DNA of 64,000 nt, taken from NCBI GenBank assembly GCA_023053575.1, contig JAKZAP010000010.1:10439225-10503224 (forward strand), written 5' to 3'. Source of the stretch: Branchinecta lynchi. Its lineage: Eukaryota > Arthropoda > Branchiopoda > Anostraca > Branchinectidae. Shown here piece by piece: positions 57,816 through 64,000 of the stretch (position 1 is its first letter; every line of letters starts with the position of its first letter). Made by a program: the position numbers and the translations under genes. The notes beneath the pieces are model-generated. The model ran no database searches, was not told the DNA's origin, and saw nothing but the letters and a program-made list of their open reading frames with translations.

Positions 57816-58462
57816 ATGCTGTAAAGGTAAATTAAAAAGATTTAATCCACACCCCAGAGCGAACTGCTTCTCTTCATTGCGTGTTTGCGGGTCATGCTCC
57901 CGCCAAGCGTTGTGTCTTGTATCCACGTGCTGCGTGAGAGGAAGTTGAGAGGGGGCGCAGGACTTAACAGTGTGGGGAGCGGGGTTGCTTTGGCTGATGG
58001 CTTAGATTAATGTAGAGTCGGTCCTGTCTGTGAAAAAGAATATCACGAGGAAACAGCTCGCCACTGGATTGCCTTGAGGGCTTTGGGTGTGTTGAGGCGG
58101 TCACTTCCTTGGGACTTCTTGGGGTGAAAACCATAATGGATGCCGCCGTATGCATTTGGTTTGATCATATGTCTAAAATACTCTCGTCGTTCCGCGGGGA
58201 CTCCCTCGCATTTTGGTGGTCCCAGTGCTGGACGATATTATACACCATCATACATTGCGGTATTACCAAACTCCAGGCGAATAAAACTGGAAGTCAGGTA
58301 AACTAGTGATCACTTTTTTCTACACAAATTAAAAGGGAAAGAATATAAATATGTACTCGTCCTGCACCTCAGATTTTTAGCCCTGTAACTGTACAGACTA
58401 TACAAATATTCGTTGAGCCCAAGCTGACTGCGAATCAAATATAGAAATGACGACAAACTAAT
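57816..58462. other. Intron 4 sequence, nothing recognised
   Basis: No motif or repeat is recognised. 'AGCCCAAGCTGACTGCGAATC' (58418) is the inverse of 'GATTCGCAGTCAGCTGGG' at 14208, a short dispersed-repeat end. Confidence 0.45.
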
Positions 58463-58880
58463 GTCAGCTAATATTTTCTCCAGTGATATTTTCCCTTCTG
58501 GCGGTGGAGCAAGTCTTAACTGACTGCGCCGAAAATCGAGAAAGTCAGAATCCCTGTTCTTTTGGATTTCTTCTTCTTCTTCCTTAAGTCAGGATCCCTA
58601 TTCTGAGACAAAAATCATTAGCATCGTTCCCAGTTAGCTAAGATTTTCTCCAGCGATAATTGTTCCTTCTGGCGCTGGAGCAAATCTTAGCTGACCGCGC
58701 CGAAAATTGAGAAAGTTAGAATCTCTTGTTCTTTTTGGTTTCTTCGTCTTCTTCCTTAATTCACGAAATCTGTTCTGAGGCATCCCTGTTTTGACCCATT
58801 GGCATCGTTCCAAGTCGGCTAAGATTTTCTCCAGCGATATTTGTCCCTTCTCTAGCTGGAGAGCTTTTTCGTCATTTTCG
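58463..58880. repeat. Tandem repeat with hairpin core, about 2.5 units of 170-181 bp
   Basis: 'GCTAAGATTTTCTCCAGCGA' or close variants occur at about 58467, 58637 and 58819. Each is followed within 25 bp by GGCG(C/G)TGGAGC or a variant, so each unit has a CTCCAGCG...CGCTGGAG hairpin. Units also share CATCGTTCC and a TTCTTC-rich stretch. A degenerate fourth start occurs near 59040. Confidence 0.82.
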
Positions 58881-59420
58881 ACTATGTTCGAGTCAGTCCT
58901 ACTCTTGGGATATTTTATCTCTATAGGTGCAATCTAAATGTCTTCTATGGTTTGACGATGGCTTTTCTTCCTTCCCTCCGTTTTTCTGAGAATTTTCAAG
59001 ATCGAATTAATCAGTATTCATGAAAAATATTTTTCTTCATTAGCATCGTTCCCAGCCCATTTAGTCTGGAGGAGTTCAAGCGAATGCAGTTTATATCCGA
59101 GCCCGTTGGCAACTTTTCCAATATTCCGAGTTTTCTTCATTTACCGATGACAGTAAGAAACCTTAAATTCTGTTCTAAGGCCGAAACGTGTCCGGGATCC
59201 CAGAGAGCTGTGGGGCAATAACGTTCCTATAGGCGAGCTCTAGAGTTCCAACTCTCTTGGGTTGCTAAAGGAAGCATTAACATACCTGAAATGGCGTTTG
59301 ATTACTGGAAATTAGGGTCGGCGAATGCTGTTAGATGGAAAGTATTTTCTGTTAGTCCCCAAAAGATAATGTGGTGACGGATTGGGTAGTTTTCACGAAG
59401 GCAGGAAATAGTAAACTATT
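58881..59420. other. Intron 4 sequence, nothing recognised
   Basis: No feature is seen beyond the degenerate repeat start mentioned above. Confidence 0.45.
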
Positions 59421-59470
59421 TTTAACACGCCATTTTCAAGAGGCGGAGTAAAAAATAATAATTTATATTC
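59421..59470 (-). mobile_element. LINE family B 3' tail remnant, minus strand
   Basis: 'TTTAACACGCCATTTTCAAG' and AGGCGGAGTAAAAAATA are the inverse of the ACTCCGCC...TTTTCAAAATGGCGGGT terminus. It is degenerate and lacks the TTAC tail. Confidence 0.55.
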
Positions 59471-59848
59471 CACACAACTGATAAATTGCCAGCCAGAAAT
59501 CACTAAATAACGTCGTGTGTATATTGGGAAATGTACGCAGCAGAGAAGCGGAGTGATGGGCGCTTTCCGGAGGGACGCAGAAACTGGGTAGAAACTTCGA
59601 CCGGAGTGGCAGTCCATGGTTCTTGAACGATCGTGGTGGGCACGGTTCAGCATGCTTGGGGGAGGGGGTTCCAGATTGAAGAGTTGTTTTTTAAGCTAAT
59701 TAGATAGTCGATTTAGAGGTAAGGAGCCGCATCTAATCCATATCGGAACTTATGTTCGTGCCGGACAAGTAGTTCGCCCGGAATCCGGCCAAAACGAAAT
59801 TTGGTTGAAGTGAATTTTTATTTTGAAGTCGGTCAAACCTGTCGTTGG

Positions 59849-59947
59849 CTAGTAGGTCCGTATCCAGGAATTTATTTCTGGGGGGGGGGGTTAATACCTA
59901 TGAAAAACGAGTATTTTTGTATGTTTCGGGGGTACTGGGTACGGACC
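59849..59947 (+). mobile_element. hAT-type poly-G MITE, copy P4
   Basis: TAGGTCCGTATCCAGGAATT begins it and GGGTACGGACCAG ends it. An 11-G run and 'TTTTTGTATGTTTCGGGGG' lie inside. At about 99 bp it is the shortest copy, inserted between F1 units. No clear duplication is visible. Confidence 0.72.
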
Positions 59948-60054
59948 AGTAAGAATACATGCTGAATCCATATCAGTTATTCAGTGTATCAGGCGTTTTT
60001 CCGTAATCGGCTTACCATACGAGTATAGAGAATACTCGTGTAGAGAATACTCTC

Positions 60055-60192
60055 GTATTAATATTTATTTTATGATCTCGTGCATTACTATATTATTGAA
60101 AGCTCAGTGTATTTTTTTTCCTTTTCTATGTCTTTACTGCACTATTTTCCTCTTCTTAAGTGCGTAAATAAAATTTCATCATCATCATCAGA
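60055..60192 (+). mobile_element. LINE family C 3' UTR with (ATC)n tail
   Basis: 'TATTGAAAGCTCAGTGTATT', GCACTATTTTCCTCTTCTTA and AAGTGCGTAAATAAAATT followed by (TCA)n match the inverse of 4185-4300. Confidence 0.78.
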
Positions 60193-60492
60193 GACGTAAA
60201 AACTGGTTGGAAAGTTGGTGTACTGGAAAAGACACGATGAGTGTGGAAATACTGTTTGCTGTCATCCCGGATGGACAGTCCGGTCGGAATCCTGCCAGAC
60301 CCGGTATTTTGCGAATGAACTTAATACGATATTTTTTCGGTGAAAAGTATTATCTAATGAATATCACTAAGATATGTAAAGATTATATTACAAGTTAATG
60401 AGTTCTGTGAATCTGTTAGACCCGATTGTCTCTATCATAGAGTCCACACAGTATTCCCGTTTCGGATCCCATCGAAACCTTTGTTGGTCTGA

Positions 60493-61195
60493 TATGAACG
60501 GTCTTTACGTGATTTTGACATCGGAGGTAGCTTTGGTGGATGTCTGATCGGGGCATTGGGCAGGAAAAGGGGTCGACTTTAAAGCCGTTGGAAAGTGCGG
60601 GAATTTCAGTGCAATTTTTTATGCTGCAACCTCCTTAAGTCGTGTGTAACCAGGGAAGGTAATCAAATCGCAAGGTTTAACATTATTAGTTATACCATTA
60701 TTTGCTCGTTCTCTATTATATGGTAATGTTTGTTATCACTTATTATTTTGTTGCTCCGTCACTGATTTACATTACCTTGTTGGTTGATAGCGTGAAGCGA
60801 CTCACTTCTATCCTTAAATGAAGTTATGACCTCATAGGTGCCCTTTCACTAACGTTTCATATTAGCAAGGATAAATAAGCAATAGAACCTCCGTCTTTTG
60901 TCCCATGCACCTATGGATACCCCGGCAAAACTGAGTGGAGGTAGAGGTACTTACAGAGCTTTTAGTTGATGTCTGTTTATAACTTCGCTCGTCGCCGGTG
61001 CGCTTTTCAGAGGAAAAACTGTATCAGGCTTGCCTGACCCACTCTGCAGCATGTCACTTGTGACGTCACAGTGACAGACAACCATTCGGCTGTGACTCTC
61101 AGAATTTCTTCTCTGGGACTCTACTGTGATATATTTTATAAGTAGTGGACTGGAAGACAAAAATGCTCCTCAGCCGAGATTTGAAGAGATTTACT
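60493..61195. other. Intron 4 sequence, nothing recognised
   Basis: No gene or repeat is recognised. Confidence 0.45.
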
Positions 61196-61640
61196 CAAGG
61201 GACTTGTACCGTTACCAATAAACCATTTTTCAATCAATCAATCAATCATCGTTTTTATTCCTGAATATCTGTTTCACAACATGATAACATAGGACTGTAA
61301 ACTTATACAAAATATAATTAATGTATACAATTCATTTAAAACTTGTACGACTTCATAAATTTACAACAGAATTAAACTGTATGTCAAACATAACAAATAC
61401 AAACTATGTAATACTAGATTAATTGTCAAAATATTATACATGTCTTCACTTGTTAAGAAACTTCACAAAATATGGCACAAATGACTTAGGAATCTATCAG
61501 AAGAGTGACTAGGTGGGTTTTGTAGCGTTAGTTTCTTTGCCGTTCTGGTGCGTGCTTGTTCACCATTCTTTACTTCTTAGTCGGTCAGAATACCCCTGTG
61601 CTTTTCTGTTTTGGTCACGGTACAAGTCCCTTGTGTAAAG
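61196..61640. repeat. Inverted pair of ACAAGGGACTTGTACCG ends
   Basis: GGGACTTGTACCGTTACCAA at 61199, followed by a (TCAA)n tail (61231-61248), is mirrored by GGTCACGGTACAAGTCCCTT at 61614. These look like two copies of one retroelement 3' end in opposite orientation, with an AT-rich middle. Confidence 0.5.
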
Positions 61641-61837
61641 TGCCATCTGTATTATTACTGTGATATAGCTGTTAGTAGAGGTAACGAATTGTGATATTGG
61701 CCATATTCCTCACGTCTGAATCGGGCAGGGTATCGGGAATCTATTCGACTCTGCACGGTTGATAGAGATATGGAGGTTCTTGTGCTTATTTGTTAGAGTA
61801 GAGATGAGTAGAGATATATTTATTTAAAACAAGAGCT

Positions 61838-64000
61838 GAAAGCTCATATGGCACTTGTAAGAACAGTTAGCATGTTTGTCAGATACGGTTTGCAGTTTTC
61901 AGAGGCTGGTATCTCTCTCCCGATATTCATTTCATCAGAAAATGGGCTTGATCTAGTAGATCTGAAATGGTTATACCACTCATTGACAACTGTATCTTCC
62001 TCCAACGATGATCGGATCGGGGGAGGGACTATATTTCCAAGCCAATTTAACATGCCTGCAAAGTTTCACGGTCATAGCACATCTGGAAGTACCCTAACTC
62101 GTGATCATCGGAATTAGGGAAAACCCCCTCCAACTCCTCCCACTGTGACACGATCGGTCCTGTTTTGTCAATAATAATAATAATAATAATAATATATTTG
62201 CAAATTGAATGGCAGGCCGTTAAGGTTAAGCCTCTACAATTTATCTATGGCTTATGCTTGTTCTTCCCTCCAAGTCCCATCCCGATCTCTCGACTCGAAG
62301 CGCTTCAAGAGATTTCACCCCCCCCCCCCTTCAGCTCCTCCCGATGTTATCAGATCCGTTCCAGACTTGAAATTGATCATCTGAGTCACTTGTTCTTGAC
62401 ACTTGACAAGTTTCATGCACGTCTGATCACCTGTTCCAAAGTTATGCATGTCAATAGAATCTCCCCCATGATCATCGGATCGGGAAAAGAACTATTTTCA
62501 AGTTGACCTGGAAGAGTACCTAATATGTCTGCCAAGTTTCATGGTCCTGGTACATGTGGAAGTACCCCTCGAAGTACCCTAACTCGTGATCACCGGAAAT
62601 CCGGGTAAACCCCTTCCAACCCCTCTACTGTGACATCCCGATCCATCGACCCTAAGCATTTGACGACATTTCCGGTCCCCCCTCTAATCCCCCTCTCTTC
62701 GGATTTGGTCCAGATTTGAAACTGAAAATCTGAGACACTTGTTCTTCACAATTGTCAAGTTTTATGCATGTCCGATTATCCATTCCAGATTTATGCATGT
62801 TTCTAGTTTCCGGATTCCCCTTCCCTCCACCCCCCTCCCCGCGATAGCAGGATCGGGGAAGCGATTATTTCCATGTTAATCTGGTTGGTTCCCTCATATG
62901 CCTGTTAAGTTTTATTGTGCTAGCTTATTTGGAAGCGTTTCAACAGATTTCCGGTTTGCCCCTCCAGCCCCCCCCCCCAGTGATCGGATCTGGTCCGGAT
63001 TTGAAACTGAGCATCTGAAGCACTTGTTCTTGACATATGTCAAGTTTCTTGCATGTCTGATAACCCGTTCCAAAGTTATGCATGTTACTAGTTTCCGGAT
63101 TTCCCATCCCTCCACTCCTCCCACAATGACCGGATGGGGAAAGTGATTATTTCCAAGTTCTTCTGATCGGTTCCCTGATATGCCTGCCAAATTTCATTTG
63201 TCCTAGCTTATGTGGAAGCGTTTCATGAGATTTCCGGTGCCCCCCTCCAGCCCCCCCCCCCCAGTTATCGGATCTGGTCCGGATTTGAAATTGAGCTTCT
63301 GAAGCACTTGTTCTTGACATATGTCAAGTTTCAGGCATATCTGATTACCCGTTCAAAAGTTAGGCATGCTACTACTTTCCGGATTTCCCATCCCTCCACT
63401 GCCCCCAAGATGGCCGGATCGGGGGAAGTGATTATCGAGGTGATTATTTCCAAGTTAATCTGGTCGGTTTCCCAACACGCCTGCCAAGTTTCATCGTTCT
63501 AGCTTATGTGGAAGCGTTTCACGAGATTTGGGTGCCCCCCTCCAGCCCCCCCCCCCCCCCCAGTTATCGGCAATTGTTCTTGACATATGTCAAGTTTCAC
63601 GCAAGTCCGATTACCCGTTCTAAAGTTATGCATGTTACTAGTTTCCGGATTTCTTGTTGCTCCACCCCCCCCCCCCCCCCCCACGATGGCCGGATCGGGG
63701 AAGTGACTGTTTCCATGTTAATCTGGTTCGGTCCCTTATACGCCTGCCAAGTTTCATCGTCCTAGCTTATGTGGAAGTGCCTAAACTAGCAAAACCGGGA
63801 CAGACCGACAGACCGTCGTTTCCGGATTTCTCATCCCTCCACCCCCCCCCCCCCCCACTATGATCGTATCCGGAATATGATTATATCCAAGTTAATCTGG
63901 TCGGTTCCCTGATATTCCTGCTAAGCGTTTCACTAGATTTGTTTGACTTGGACTGACCATCTTTAAACCGTATCTATTCTCGCATTCGCTTTGTATACAT
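61838..64000 (-). mobile_element. F2 element, copy c (reverse orientation, continues past right edge)
   Basis: It begins AGCTCATATGGCACTTGTAA, the inverse of the F2 right end in copy a (AAGTGCCATATGAGCT). Repeating inverse modules follow: 'CTGCCAAGTTTCATCGT', TCTTGACATATGTCAAGTTT, 'CCGTTCCAAAGTTATGCATG', TTTCCGGATTTCCCATCCCT, and C-runs of 10-17. A GACAGACCGACAGACCG stretch at 63802 is the GTC-rich region. Module spacing is about 270-310 bp between the repeated 'TTGACATATGTCAAGTTTC' blocks (63031, 63316, 63577). There is no coding content despite several open frames. Confidence 0.8.

Larger units (their letters stand above)
59651..60492 (+). mobile_element. F1 element, copy g, broken by two insertions
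   Basis: F1 text runs from CTTGGGGGAGGGGGTTCCAG through 'GGACAAGTAGTTCGCCCGGA' and a CCGGCCAAAAC unit. It is interrupted by the poly-G MITE at about 59849-59947 and resumes with AAGAATACATGCTGAATCCA. A LINE tail follows (60055-60192). The F1 right end TTTCGGATCCCATCGAAACC is seen at about 60461-60480. Confidence 0.65.

Noticed and set aside
55449..64000. Search for the final HECW exon with the catalytic 'HTCFNR' motif
   Set aside because: No plus-strand frame after an AG acceptor gives this motif, so the exon is taken to lie beyond the window.

Overview
This window looks like intronic DNA from an invertebrate animal nuclear genome, at roughly 40% GC by eye. It contains one recognisable cellular gene fragment: four exons on the + strand of a HECW1/2-type (NEDD4 family) HECT E3 ubiquitin ligase, at 512-610, 13361-13550, 27857-28055 and 55250-55448. 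They have GT/AG boundaries and join in frame, encoding about 229 residues of the HECT domain. The final exon, which carries the catalytic cysteine, lies beyond the right edge, and the upstream exons lie left of the window. Exons make up about 1% of the window. The three complete introns are about 12.7, 14.3 and 27.2 kb. I cannot name the species. The protein is clearly HECW but not vertebrate-like in detail, and the repeat types (CR1/L2-like LINEs, (GTCC)n-bearing tandem-repeat elements, poly-G hAT MITEs) suit an aquatic or lophotrochozoan-type invertebrate.

Intron 1 (611-13360) holds MITEs, four LINE 3' fragments and a 325-bp tandem duplication inside a LINE. Intron 2 (13551-27856) holds a 3-kb element with a higher-order tandem repeat (family F2), a 1-kb element of a second tandem-repeat family (F1), a decayed LINE reverse transcriptase and another MITE. 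Intron 3 (28056-55249) begins with palindrome-rich MITEs close to exon 3 and contains the most interesting structure. The part of intron 4 in view (55449-64000) holds a hAT-type MITE, LINE tails, a hairpin tandem repeat and a second large F2 element running off the right edge.

The highlight is a nested stack at 38645-49259. An F1 element was split by a 5'-truncated minus-strand LINE. That LINE was then split, in the middle of its reverse transcriptase, by an 8.35-kb foldback-like transposon (39830-48180). The foldback element is flanked by a perfect 10-bp target-site duplication. Each end is an array of about thirty 16- to 21-bp repeats in inverted orientation, followed by inverted arms that extend the terminal inverted repeats to about 1.4-1.6 kb. 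Its interior carries three more F1 copies and an F2 copy but no transposase that I recognise. The organisation resembles Drosophila Foldback and sea-urchin TU elements, and the repeat units match no family I recognise.

No tRNA, rRNA, CRISPR array, promoter or complete protein-coding gene was found. Apart from the HECW exons and LINE remnants, the open reading frames look like chance frames, mostly through repeats.
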